Shown: positions 46,581-58,463 of the stretch, piece by piece
Numbering within the stretch: position 1 is the first letter of the stretch
How the letters are laid out: every line of letters starts with the position of its first letter
Source: Azadirachta indica
Lineage: Eukaryota > Streptophyta > Magnoliopsida > Sapindales > Meliaceae
DNA: 64,000 nucleotides
NCBI GenBank assembly: GCA_022749755.1
Contig: CM040440.1
Span: 12,511,269 to 12,575,268 of the forward strand
Reading direction: 5' to 3'
Made by a program: the position numbers and the translations under genes
The notes under the pieces: generated by a model
The model's input: the letters and a program-made list of their open reading frames with translations, nothing else
What the model was told of the DNA's origin: nothing
The model's database searches: none

Positions 46581-46665
46581 GAGGTGGTCATTTTTGAAAT
46601 TATTTTTGTATGATGGTCATTTTAGAAAATCCTTTATGAATAATGGTTTTTGTTGAGAATTTTCT
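46581..46665 (-). repeat. MULE right terminal inverted repeat
   Basis: Its reverse complement starts agaaaattctcaac and contains aaaatgaccatcatac and aaaaatgaccacctc. It pairs with the left repeat at 38634. Confidence 0.92.
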
Positions 46666-46674
46666 TTGGTTATA
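46666..46674. repeat. MULE target-site duplication, right copy
   Basis: TTGGTTATA, identical to 38625-38633. Confidence 0.95.
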
Positions 46675-48064
46675 TTAATTCTACAAGTCTAAAGGTCAAA
46701 ATATTACAAGTCTCATTTGTCCAAATGTTATGAAAATAAAATGAATTAGTTAATTGTTATATTTAAATTCACTATTATTAGATATTAGGGATCTAGTTTG
46801 ATGATATGTATAGAAATTATTCTTGATCTTTTTAGATTAAATTAAAAATCAACTAAAAAGTGATCTTAATTAGAAGATGATTAAATTGATGATAAAAAAC
46901 TACAAGTTGCTTTGCTCATTAACATGTAGAAAAACGTTCAAGCATTCAATGCGCTTTTCATTAACAATGAATTAAGGTCTCTAACAGACCAAAAACACTT
47001 GCAAAATATAATATTCACTTAATAGAAAAGTTTGATTATGAAGTACATAAACAAAGGATCAAAGAACAACACTATAAATCATCAAAACTTCGCCTTTAGC
47101 CCTAACTATGAATTTAGAAAGCATTATTTAAAGAATAAACAAAAAAAAAAAGATTTTCCTAATGCTAAGAAAGAAAGAGGTCTCCTCCACCTCTCTCTTC
47201 TTCTCAACAACAAGGTTTATATAACCAAGATTAAGGAGAATTTGCTTGTGTGAACGCATGCATGTTACAAGTTTCGTCATAACACTGTCTATCATTTTTG
47301 GGTGCACTTTTGACTATCTTCCACTTTGTAATACAAATATATTTCTTCTTCAAAGTTATAGCCCTATGAACAAGCTTTCTAATGCTTTATGAGTTATAGC
47401 ATTTGAACATATGTAATGGATGATATGGTTAAAATAATAATGCATGTTCAAATTGAAATATTGACAGCCATTGTCAGGATGATGATTATTTTAGACTATT
47501 AAGATGCACGAATTAGTACTTGTGCATAAAATAAAAGTCGTAGTTGTCTTCCTATTGGTTCATTTCTTCAAGAAGGAATGCAGTTGGTGTAAGCTGAGAT
47601 ATTAATGGCCAAAATACAGAAGGATGTTCACAAGTCCAAGACGCAAATGGTAAGACTATGCTTCAACGTATGAATTGTGTGAAATTGAGTCAGCTTCTAT
47701 TAGAAACAAATATTATTGCATTTAGAGATGGATACACAAAGATATGATTATTAGATAAATTAGTGTTGAAGTGAGAAATATGAGGTGTACTATTTTGATT
47801 TTTTTTTTCAATTGCAACTTATTCTTGCTTGCATCTATACACAAAATACACCATATTGGTATTTTAACAAAAGTATTATATTCATATCAACTTACACAAT
47901 TATACATATTTACATGTAATTGAGTTTTATATTATAAAAACATCAAATTAAAGTTGTGGCAATCAAAGTCACAAGTTTTACTCAAATAGGGACTTTAAAT
48001 TAAATAGTACTGTAATAGTGTCTTCTAAAATATATGTGAATGATATGTTTTTAGACACTTATCA

Positions 48065-48080
48065 CCCCTCTAACTAACAT
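48065..48080 (-). promoter_or_regulatory. Polypurine tract of the minus-strand family-A element
   Basis: The minus strand reads gttagttagagggg immediately before the LTR start TGATAAGTG. It matches the arrangement at 377-390. Confidence 0.6.
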
Positions 48081-50565
48081 TTTGCTAGTCCCTAGCAAAT
48101 TATATGGTGCATAATATTAAAATTTTTAAGGTGACTTTTCACATTCTTTTTTTTGGTATAACAACAAAACAAATTGATGAGCCATATCCAAAGATTAGAG
48201 AAAAATTCACTTCCATATCAACTATAATCACATGCCTAAGTTAGAAACATATAAAGATGCATCTGTTATCAAAGCTGCATAAATCATATTTTTGTTAAAA
48301 CACATGCCAATCCCCTAATCACAAATATGAATGACATTTTCAAAAGAAAATATACCCTATAAAGTTAAGGATGGATAATATCAATAATTCAATATAGAAC
48401 GGTAAGAATGAAACAATGATAGCTCAAGTTTCACACCCCATTGAAAAAAATATTGGCCTCAAATTTTGGATAAAGATAAATAATCTCAAATCAAAATGAA
48501 TAATCAACCAAGTGCTTCTTTTTCTTTTTTTATACCTTATTCTTTAGCCCTTATTACTAATATCTATTTCAAACTACAATTTCTCAAAATCAAGGACTTT
48601 TATTAGGACGTAACAAAGGCTTGGGACAAGGTTAAGAAAAAAAATGAAAGATATGAGTAAACAAAATCATATGTTTGAGAAAATAGATGTCTTAAACATA
48701 ATAAGATGGTGCATCATTAGCAATTTTTTTTTTGGAAGAATAACAATTTATATAATTTTATATTTTTTTTTCTTTTTAATGTAAAAGTATATAAATATCT
48801 TTGAGCGCTTCTTCCTTTTCTTTTTTTTTTTCACCATCCTTTTTCTTTGAAATGTAAACTTTTCTCAATCATAAAATGGTAGTAGATAACATAAAAATGA
48901 AGTTGAAACTTCACAAGTGGAGTTAGGTATGGTAAATAGGCTAACAAATGAAAAATCTTTTATTTATTGGCTTAAAAGGGCTTACTATGGTGAAACATTT
49001 TGAAAGGTAGGCTTGAAAGGCTCAAATGGATCAAAGATTGCCTTCTATGATTTTTTGAAGAAATACAATAACTATCCATATCAACTTGCTCAATGGGCTT
49101 TCAAATACAGCAACACATTGTTTTCCTTTTCTTTGTGAAGTATTAGTTAAAAATTCAAATGTAGAGATCAATAACAAAGGCTATTTACAAATTATAAGCC
49201 AAAAAGAGTACTCTCTAAGGAAATATAATAAACTCAAAACCCACTTCGAAAAAATTATATGGCATGTAACTCTTTGAATAATTAGATTTATTTCACTCCT
49301 CAAATTTAGTTTCCTAGTTCATCACTAACTTTAACATATAACTAAAGAAAACTTGGTATGATCATTGTCTAAGCAAAGGATAACATCCAAAACAAAAACT
49401 TGAAAATTATGATTTTTTTTTTTTGGGAACGAGAAGAGAAGAAAACACCTTACCCCTTAACTTAAATGAAACATTGTCCTAAACTCTCGATGTAGATATT
49501 ATCTAAAAGTTGAAGAAGCTTATACTTGCGATGTTGCAGTCTCCTAGAAAACAAAACAAATAAAGAAAGAACACAAAAGAATTAACTATTAACACACCAA
49601 GATAAAAAAGAATGTGAAGAATAAGACAAATAATGAATTCTAGTAATAAAAAAGAATAATAGCTAAATATTAATATTTACAAATAGTTGTGATTATGGCT
49701 CACATTTTCATCTAGTTTTACTTCTAGTAACGACTTAAACATCCTCTATGAGTCGAGGATTGCCTTCCTATTCAATTTTCTTATAAATTGGCAAACAAGG
49801 TTTTTTAAAGTTAAATTCCCAATAATATAATGATCATGTTCTTCTTGGAATTCTGTGTACAAATTAAGAATTTTATGTTGAACATATCCAGTTGGATGTG
49901 ATGCAAATAAGGATGCACACAAGAGCAATAATCTAATTCAGCCACCTAGTGGTAGATCTAACTTAGCTTTCCAAGAAGTTGCTTCCATGCATAAAGTTAT
50001 TGAGTCTCAAGTTTAATATAGTCAGGGTTTATATCAGTATGCGTCTCAAGAGTCAATAAAATATTATCCAAAGAATCTCCACTTGGTCCACTCCTAATGA
50101 ATTGTATTTATCTTCTTAATTTATAGACACTTTTCCTAAAGAACAACATTGATTGTACTGTTAAAAAAAATAAAGCAAATGACATAAAAACTACTAAATA
50201 CTAATAAACAAAAAAATGTGAAAAATAAAAAAGTAATAGATCCCAATAATAAGATCATCCAATTCCAATGGGCTTCTTTTCACTGGTGAAATTATCAAAA
50301 AATGGTTTTAAATGAAGTCCATTAAAATCATTACATAAAGTGTGAGACATTTCAGAGTTTCCTTCAAAGTTAAAATCATTACACATATATGCACAAGTTT
50401 CCAAAGAATCAAAATAGCATTAAACAGTAGAGCGATGTTGAACAAGTTCAAGAACTTTAGGATTTTGATTCATTTTTTGGAGTGGTTGCAGTTTTTGAGG
50501 AAAAAGGGTAGGAATATAGTGTTTTTCAACATCACACAACTTAGGCTCATTATGATTTTTATCAC
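48081..50565 (-). mobile_element. Non-coding internal region of the minus-strand family-A element
   Basis: Between the gag end and the 3' LTR there is no recognisable protease, RT, RNase H or integrase, only low-complexity AT-rich DNA with poly-T/A runs (for example 48516, 48722, 48820, 49412). The element therefore appears to be a gag-only, non-autonomous derivative, or to have lost pol by deletion. Confidence 0.5.
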
Positions 50566-51947
50566 TCATTGATTTTGATGGTTCATTAAGATCGTTTCTT
50601 TCGAATGAAAGGTTTTATCAATAATCTCACCATTTTGAAGAGTTGTGATGAAATTGATGTCCTTAGGTTGTGTTCCATTTGAATTAGGATCATTTACCTT
50701 AAATTGACTTGCCAAATTTGGATGTGGTTGAACAAGAAATTTGCCTTTCTCTTGAACGCACAAAGCTAAGGTAAATATTGATAGTATACTGTTAATATCA
50801 TTAATGGCTTGTGATGTTTAATTGTTTATGCTCGTTTGCCCTTGTATGAACTCTTGCAATATTTCCTCAAGGGTTTTTAAATGTGTGATTAATATGGTGG
50901 AAAATTCAACAGTTTTTGTGGTGGTGGATGGACATTATGCTTATTTTTCCAACTAAAATTTTGATGATTTCTCCATTCAGGATTGTGCGTTTCATAATAC
51001 GAAGAATGGGATGGTAAAGGCTTTTTAAAAGTATTCATAGATTTTGCTTGGTCATAAAACATTTCTTTAAAAATTGGAATATTGGGACAATCTTGAGTGC
51101 AATGTCCCGTGCTTCACAAACTTCTCATACTTTATTATTATGCACAAATTTGACTTTTCCACTATCCTTTATTCTATGGCTTCAATCTTTCTAGTCAAAT
51201 TAGTAACTCTAACACTTAGATCATCTTCTCAACTCAAGTTCTATTTGCCTCCACCAAAACTAACAAGATTAAATCTAATTGAATTTTCTAAAAAATTAGT
51301 GGTTTGCCAAGATTAAGAGTTTTCAGCCAAATAATCTAAATACTCTAAAGTTTCTTTAAGATCTTTATCTAAAAATTCACCATTACATATTATTTCAACA
51401 AATTGTTTTGTCTTTGGTGTTAACCTTTCATAAAAAAAGCTTATTGTTCACCATTTTTCAAAACCATGATCTGGGCATGAATTTAATAAGTCCTTAACTC
51501 TTTCCATTGAAAATAGGTTTTATTTGCTTTTGTCTCTTGAAAGCATTCATTTTATGTGTTGGAAAAAATTTCTGTAAGAACTCAACTTGCATTTCTTGCC
51601 ATGTGCCAAGGGATTTAGGTCTTAATGAATTAAATCATGTTTTCACTTTATCTCTTGTAAGGAAAAAGGAAACAATTTTAGTCTAATCAGTTCTTCACTA
51701 TATGTTTGATCATTAAATATGGCACATACTTCCTCAAATTCTTTTAAGTACAAATAAGGACTTTCAGATTCTTAAACCATGGAAATTAGGAAGTAGAGGA
51801 ATCATGCCGAGATTAAAATTGAAATTATTTACATTAAGATGAAAAATAAAGTATGAAGGTGATGAATTTCAAGAAGGTTACAAGTATTCACACAGTTTGA
51901 ACATGTGGATTTTCATTTTCACCATGTACAGTTTCATTTTCAACCAT
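50566..51947 (-). pseudogene. Gag of the minus-strand family-A Ty3/gypsy element
   Basis: Minus strand from ATG 51947 (MVENETVHGENENPHVQTV). Then, in several frames, come YLYLKEFEEVCAIFND, EELIRLKLFPFSLQ and LGTWQEMQVEFLQKFFPTHK (about 51580-51770), the retrotransposon gag domain. A remnant of the zinc knuckle follows (TGHCTQDCPNIPIFKEMFYD, about 51045-51105). The tail, open at 50566-50763, reads GKFLVQPHPNLASQF and INFITTLQNGEIID, matching the usual end of gag (SQ..PNPKG..., ITLRSGK). Many stops and frameshifts make it dead. Its orientation matches the LTR at 38539-48064. Confidence 0.8.
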
Positions 51948-52230
51948 AGTGTTTGATGTGTTTGAATGTGAAGATAAATTAAACAAATTACTCAAAAAGG
52001 TTTGAGAATTACCTTTCACCAAGCGACAAGAGTCAAGGTCAAGGTACCATCCAAGCATAAATTAAATAAAATAAAATTCAACAACAATAATAATACATGA
52101 GAAGACAAAATGTTAGAACAATAATAATGCAAATAAATAGAAAAGAGGTGGTACAACCTTCCTTTTGACAAAAATAAAACAATTAATGAAAATAATATCA
52201 CAATAACTAACAAAATAAAAGTTAGGTGGT
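51948..52230 (-). mobile_element. 5' leader of the minus-strand family-A element
   Basis: Gag leader by position. No primer-binding site or 5' LTR was recognised to the right, so the element is truncated at about 52.2 kb. Confidence 0.4.
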
Positions 52231-55200
52231 AGAACCAACCATATATTAAGCAAAGAAAACAATATTAGTCTTACAAAAGAAATAAAATATAATAGAACAA
52301 TAATTTAAGCATGATAAATTAGCGAAATATAAATGGGTAGCTGACCCTCTCAATTAAATAAAAGATAAAAATATAAATAACAAGAAAGAAAAGTGTTAAG
52401 AGTTAACCTTTAGGGTTAGAGTTAGAGTTAGTTTAAAAACTGGTTATAAATGAAAATTTCCCTAAGACACTAACTGCTAACAAAAAAATGTCATATGATA
52501 CAATATTATTGATATATAATAATTATAATAAAAATATAAAATTCATTACTGTAAAACAATTATTGATTTTTTATTAAATATTGATCCCTATACATATAAT
52601 ATATATTATCGCTAGTTTCATATTTTCATACATATGTTTACATTATTTGTAAATTGTTAGATTTAGACATTTCGAATAACTAAGATTGAATTTGACGCAT
52701 GAAATTAATACATAACAACAACAACAGCAACAACAACAACAAAAAAATATTATAATATTTTATCTATAATGAAGAATAATGGGGTTTCTCATCTCATTAA
52801 TAATGTAGAGATTAATCTTCCCCCATTTTTCGTCTCATTGTCTATCATATTATCTCAATTTTATCCTATTTAAAGTGAATCCTCATGGGCCTCCAAATCT
52901 ATAAGGAATTTTACCAATCTTAGTGAGTTGAAAATGGCTTGTCCGTAGTGTTATTTGAATATATCTTAAATTATACACAATATATGTTGGTGACTTATCT
53001 TACTCATTAACTGACAATTATACACCTGCAATATATATTATCACAATTAACTAGATTAGGAGGTATAGTTGTAGCTAAAATATGTTTGTTGTCACAATTA
53101 ACTATATTTTTGTGATTTCTATTAGCTTCAGAGGGGTAAAAGATTACCCTTTTACAAATTGACGGAAGTAATTGAAATGTAGGTGTTTATGACAACCTGC
53201 TTAATTGAGTGCTGAAAAAGAAAATATAATTAGTTGCGAGGATTTATAAATTTGAATAGAACAATATTAACTTTCAATATATATTATATAATGTTGAAAA
53301 ATCGACATATATAAAATAATTAGCTGAAAATAATCCTTGAATAAAATAATTTATGAATAAATCAAATAATTACTAAAATGTATCAACAAGTATATATGAG
53401 GCTATACTTTTAATATAATATTTAGATTTTTATTTTGGCCCATATTATATATCCTAGTGAAGTTGAATTACATAAGGAACCCAACTTAAGCTCATTTGGG
53501 AATTAACAGCATTATGAGAATTTAAAAGCAATTCGGCTAGTAAAAGAAAACAGAAATCCAAAGCTAAAGCCCATATTGTGATCATAATTTTATCACATAT
53601 TAATTTGTTTTCCATTAAAACCCTTTGTTTTATGAGAAATCTTTTTATTGTCAAATAAACTTAAGTGTGTCTTTAATTGAAGATAAAATTTTATTTTAAT
53701 CAAGTTACTTTAAACTGCAATGAGTGTATTTAAAATATATTCTAACTCATATCATCATACTCTAAAAGGAACAAATAAAAAATCTATTTTTGTACTTATC
53801 ACTACTTTTAATTAGCCCAATTATATGAAAAGGATGCTATATAGTGTTGGTTCAATTATAATACTATTGATTAATAAAAAGACATCCTTTTTACAGTAGG
53901 AGATATTCCTTCTTGAGGTTTACACATAGCCTTTAAGGCTTTGGCTCTTTCTCTTAGAGACCTAGTCTTCTTCCTTTAGCAACAATTTAATTCTGCATTC
54001 ATTTTGCATTTCTACCTTGCCACCTACAAGCCACCAATCATACAATCTCGTAGTTACTAGTGGACACCAATTTCATTGATTCTATGATTTTATCAGTATT
54101 ACCAACAATATTAATCTACGACTTGATCCTACAACTTGAACATTATAAATAATGAAACATCGCATTGATTGGTTTATTTTAATGAACTCATCTTTTAATT
54201 CAAATTGTGTTTTTTTTTTTTTTTGGACCATTAGTTAGGCCTTGTATTTTAATATGATTTAAAGTCCTTCTTAAAGCATACAAAATTTCAACATTCCGAT
54301 TTTGGACTCAAAATTTTAAAGGAGTGGTGCGTCTGACTTCTGAATTAAAAAATTAAGTAAAGTTGTTTTATTAAAAGTGAAAAACAAAGTCACTACACGT
54401 GGTAAATTTGAAATTCATTTTGTATAACTTTTGCAGTAGAGTTTATTTAAGAAAATCTTGTATGAGTTGAGTTTTTGTAAACAGAATCTTAGTATATATT
54501 AATGTCTTTATATACAAATACTTTAAAGTTATTTTACCAAAGACATGAAGTAATATATTAACAAGCTTCAAAACTAATCTTAATTTATAATAAATAATCA
54601 ATGCAGCCCATTGGTCAGCTTTGACCATTTAAACTAACCATTGACCGTATTTTATTAACCTTTAAGATCTTAGAATTCTTTATTTTGATGATAGCCAACA
54701 TTTATTTGGATTGCCATTTGAATATCAAAGTTTTGAATTCTTCTTTTAGGATTTTAATGACAAATTACAAAGTGAATATTTAGAATGCAATTTGAACATA
54801 AAAAATATATCCAAAATTAAGGCATTATTAAGTACATTGAATTTCTTTGAGCAAACTAAAGTAAAGTTTGAAAAATTTAAGACTTACGCATTTAGGTGAT
54901 TAATTGTTTTTGAAATTATGTCCTTAAATTAGTTCAAGTTTGCATTTTATTTATTTTGTTATATTTCATGAAATACATTTTTACAAATTTTGAAATTAAA
55001 CAGACACTTATGTTTGTGAAAAATAGCATTGAATGATTTTGAATAATATGTTTGTTTTATTTACTATGTTCAAATGAAAATATTTGAAAATTAGTAATTT
55101 ACTTATCACATCCTCATAAATAATTAGGATAAACTCTGTATATAAAGAGATAAATAAATTTTATATGGGTATTTTAGTTCATTACAACTAAAAAGCTTAT

Positions 55201-55257
55201 TTAAAGTTCATACTTCACCGTTAAATTATAAATTTTTATTTATTTGATTCAAACCAT
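52231..55257. other. AT-rich intergenic DNA
   Basis: Nothing recognised. Short open frames only. A CAA/AAC trinucleotide run lies at 52709-52743 and poly-T runs at about 54208-54222. Confidence 0.5.
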
Positions 55258-55542
55258 ACTATGTTGTGGCTATGAATAGAAGAAAAAGGAGGAGAGAGGA
55301 GTACGAGGATGTAACGTGGTCATTTTGTATAGAAGTGCTCTTGCTCTTTCTCTTGTTGGATTCATTTATTGTTTTTAATGATAAATGTTATGGATGATTT
55401 CTCTATACTATTCATTAGATGAAGTTTATGGAAGCTTTTTTTTTTTTTTAACAATGCAAAAAATGGAGGATAATGTATTAAAGGACTCCTTTGCATTAAG
55501 TCTTCCAATATTCTCTTATGTTTTGATGACGATAAAGCATCT
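55258..55542 (+). mobile_element. Left piece of the copia-type 3' internal region
   Basis: The sequence ...ttatgttttgatgacgataaag before the solo LTR and aggagattattttg...gttagtgccaaaag after it together resemble the 3' untranslated end of SIRE-like copia elements. The solo LTR is therefore read as an insertion into that region. Confidence 0.4.
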
Positions 55543-55789
55543 TGATCGCAGCAACACTAACCGCAAGGATACAAGTTGTATCAAGTAATAAAGTAATAAG
55601 TATGAGTATCATCCCACGAGGATTGAATTTTTAAATTAAAGTTAAGTACTATGGTTATGGTAACTTGCTTTTATCTAGGCAACCTAATTTTATAAAATAA
55701 ATTTAACAATAAAATCACAATCAAATAACAAATCAAATTAAAAGAAATGGAAATTTCTACCAAAATATTTTTAGGGTCTTAACTTTATC

Positions 55790-56780
55790 TACCAATCCTA
55801 ACCTTTATCCTAATTAGATATTATTAATGTTTTCAAGTTCAATTCACTAATCATAGGCTAAAATTTGATCTCGCTACCTCTTCCAAGTGTGAAGTGTGAT
55901 CATATGCCTAATCTAGTTGAGTTGATATCCCTATCTAACTTGTTCAACTAAACATGCATTAAAAATAACTTGTTATTAACTATTCAAGACTCAGCTACCT
56001 CCTCGTAGATTGTAATCTTAAATGCTAATATGATTATCTAGATTCTGAGGTCCTTATGAACTTTCACAAATCTAAATTGCGTTTTTTCTATTTTGATAAA
56101 CAAATTAAACTCTCCCAAATATTAGCCTTTCACAAATCAATAAACTCATTAAAATAATAAATTGAAGACATTACGAACTAGGATAAACATAAGTGAATGA
56201 ACCATAAATATTAACAACATTAAAATATATCACAACATGATTTCAGTGGATTGATAAAGACTCTTTGATGAAGGTTCTAGGGCTTTGATTTCACTTATCT
56301 ATTCTGATGTTTCCCCTAATTAGTCATTATTAATGTGTTTTGGTCTGATTCACTAATCACAAGATGAAGATCGACCTTAGTACCTCTCTCGAGCATCAAC
56401 CAAGGTCTTACGTATAACTAAACAAGTCGACATCCCTATCTATTTCAATTATTTATATGCTTATTAAGCATTGCTTGTTATTCAACACTTGGAACTCAAT
56501 TACCCCCCAATCTCTTAAAATCCTAAGTGTTGATTAGATTATCTAGGTGTTGATCTCCTCCTTGTATCAAAACTACCTAAATTGTGTTTACTTAATCCAA
56601 TAAACAAATTAATCTTTCCCAAAAGTCAATTTATTCATCTTCAATTAACTAATTCATCAAATAACAAATTAGAAACATTAGGCAAGGTAAACACAAGTGC
56701 ATGAAACCATGATAACATTAATAACATGTCAATTACCAACAAGAAATTCATAAATGTCAATATAGTCTAAAGAATATTAC
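55790..56780 (-). repeat. ~505-bp internal duplication in the solo LTR
   Basis: Shared blocks are offset by 503-506 bp: taattag.tattattaatg (55811 and 56317), gatatccctatctaac/gacatccctatctatt (55924 and 56429), and aaacataagtgaatgaaccat/aaacacaagtgcatgaaacc (56187 and 56688). Copies are diverged (roughly 70% by eye). Confidence 0.7.
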
Positions 56781-57218
56781 AAAATATAAATTTTAACAGA
56801 TAGAAAAAAGGAAAAGAGAACACTCAGATCAAGAGATGCTCCAAGCCTTTAATTCTTCAAGAATCCCGAAAGAAACTTTAAGAAATTGTTGAACTCCAAG
56901 CCTCTCTCTCTAGCAAATTCAGCCTATCTCTCATCGTGTTTCTAACTTTAAAAACACTTTTATACTTGGTTAATGGTGGCTAAGGTTAGAATAGTATGAA
57001 AAACTAGGATAGGTTCAAATTAGGTCATCCAATCATGATTCGAGGCCCAAAAATCAAGTTTGGACATCATTAAGCATCTAGATGGCAAAAAGGCGCGGCC
57101 AAGGGCGAGGAGACGCTAAAGAGGCAGCATTGGTGGTGTGGCTGCCTGCATACTATTTCCATCGACACAAATAATATATTATTGGAAAGCTCTAAATGTC
57201 TAGCTTTTAATGCCCCAA

Positions 57219-58202
57219 CACTACTACAGAACAATTAAAAGAGCATAATAAATAGAAGACAATTTTCGTCTTTTAAAACGATTTATGAAAAAACTCTTTG
57301 ATTATAAGTAAGACTTTTATGTATAAGATTCTTCTAAATTATATATTTAGACAACAATTTTAATAAAATCAACTTCGATTTTAGAAAATAGAGAGCAATT
57401 TTTAAACTATCTTTCTTTTATAATTTTTAGAGGATAGTTTTATTAAAACTGTCTTTTTATCTTCAAAATAGAAAACAATTTTTAAACTGTCTTCTTTTTT
57501 TAATATTTAGATGACAGTTTTATTAAAAATGACTTTGAGTCTAAAAAATAGAAAATGACTTTTAATCTATCTTCTTTTCTCTAAAAAATAAAACAAGTTT
57601 TATTAAATGATCTACTCAGTTTTCAATAGAAAACTACTTTTAATCATTAGTTCTATTTTTATTCAATTTTTTACAAAAAAATTAGTTTAGTATAAAATTA
57701 ATGAATATTAATTTCAATTTTTTTAAAAAAAATACAAAAAGAAAAAAGATTACAAATATATAATATATATTTAAATATAGGGTTGGTTGCATTCAATATA
57801 CATCTAATATTTGCATATACTATGTATATTAATATTGCAAAATATAGTAGTATTATTCAATTTGGCCGATTGGTTGAAATCCTCGCATTATTGATGGAGT
57901 GCAAGGATTCAAATATTCCTATCTCATTTAAAATTGTATAGTGCAAGGGTTCAAACATTCCTATTTTACTTAAAATTGTTTTGTTATACTTTTGGAAATA
58001 GGTAAGAATTGTCTTCTTCTGCTTTTGAATACAGGTAAAAATTATTTTCTTATATTTTTGAAGAGGGATAAAAACTTTCTTCCTATATTAATGACATTCT
58101 AAGATACATTGAAAGAGGATTGTTTGCATTACATTAAAAACCATGCAAAAAATTATTTAAAACACTTTTTAACTATCTTAAATGCGTAATATTGTAGTAG
58201 TG
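57219..58202. mobile_element. Non-autonomous CACTA (En/Spm-like) element, 984 bp
   Basis: Begins CACTACTACAGAAC and ends attgtagtagtg, the inverted CACTACTACA terminus. It is flanked by the exact triplet CAA on both sides (57216-57218 and 58203-58205), the 3-bp duplication expected for CACTA transposons. Degenerate subterminal repeats of ~80 bp (aaaatagaaaacaattttta, then actgtcttc, then agttttattaaaa) fill 57360-57650. There is no ORF, so movement would need a transposase from elsewhere. Confidence 0.92.
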
Positions 58203-58463
58203 CAAATAGATCATGATTTCGAGTTTTGTAGAAGAAGTTATCACCATTTTATTATACCATATACAAAATGTCCATGTTTGCTATCCATGATATGTCTTCT
58301 ACTCCTTTGGCCTAATTCGCACCACCTTTTCCTCCACTATACTTTTCTTGCTTCCCTACATAAAAACACAAAAATTTATGAAATAATCACCTGAGTTTGA
58401 GGATATTTTACAAATATTTAAGCTTGAATGATATTAGTATGTGAGTAAAATAGTCACTCATCA

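Larger units (their letters stand above)
38634..46665 (+). mobile_element. Complete Mutator-like element (MULE), 8,032 bp
   Basis: Bounded by 85-bp terminal inverted repeats (38634-38718 and 46581-46665) and an exact 9-bp target duplication, the hallmark length for Mutator-like transposons. It carries a decayed MURA-type transposase on the plus strand (39183-41576). A convergent decayed gene with a DUF1985-like region and a Ulp1-like cysteine protease lies on the minus strand (45533-42430). MULEs that carry ULP1-like genes are known in plants (called Kaonashi in Arabidopsis). The intact TSD shows that the outer structure is preserved although both genes are dead. It is inserted in a family-A LTR. 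Confidence 0.95.
38539..48064 (-). mobile_element. 3' LTR of a family-A element, minus strand, split by a MULE
   Basis: On the minus strand the LTR starts TGATAAGTGTC at 48064 and ends gttgtaaca at 38539. Without the MULE and one copy of its target duplication it is about 1,485 bp. Its R-U5 part (47110-46675 plus 38633-38539) is closely similar to 1230-1793. A TATA-like ttatataaacc lies near 47220 on the minus strand. A polypurine tract adjoins it at 48065-48080, so this is the 3' LTR of an element whose body lies to the right. Confidence 0.8.
55543..58463 (-). mobile_element. Solo Athila/Tat-like LTR, minus strand, carrying a CACTA insertion
   Basis: On the minus strand it starts TGATGAGTGACTATTTTACTC at 58463. 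It ends with the typical block gtgggatgatactcatac, then tattacttgatacaacttg, near 55543. Without the CACTA element and its duplicated triplet it is about 1.93 kb. The flanks catct (left) and catgt (right) could be a 5-bp target duplication with one change. No internal region adjoins either side, so it is a solo LTR. The left boundary is approximate. Confidence 0.7.

Noticed and set aside
52406..52432. Telomere-like ttagggttagagttagagttag
   Set aside because: Only one exact TTTAGGG-type unit with no array. Chance sequence in AT-rich DNA.
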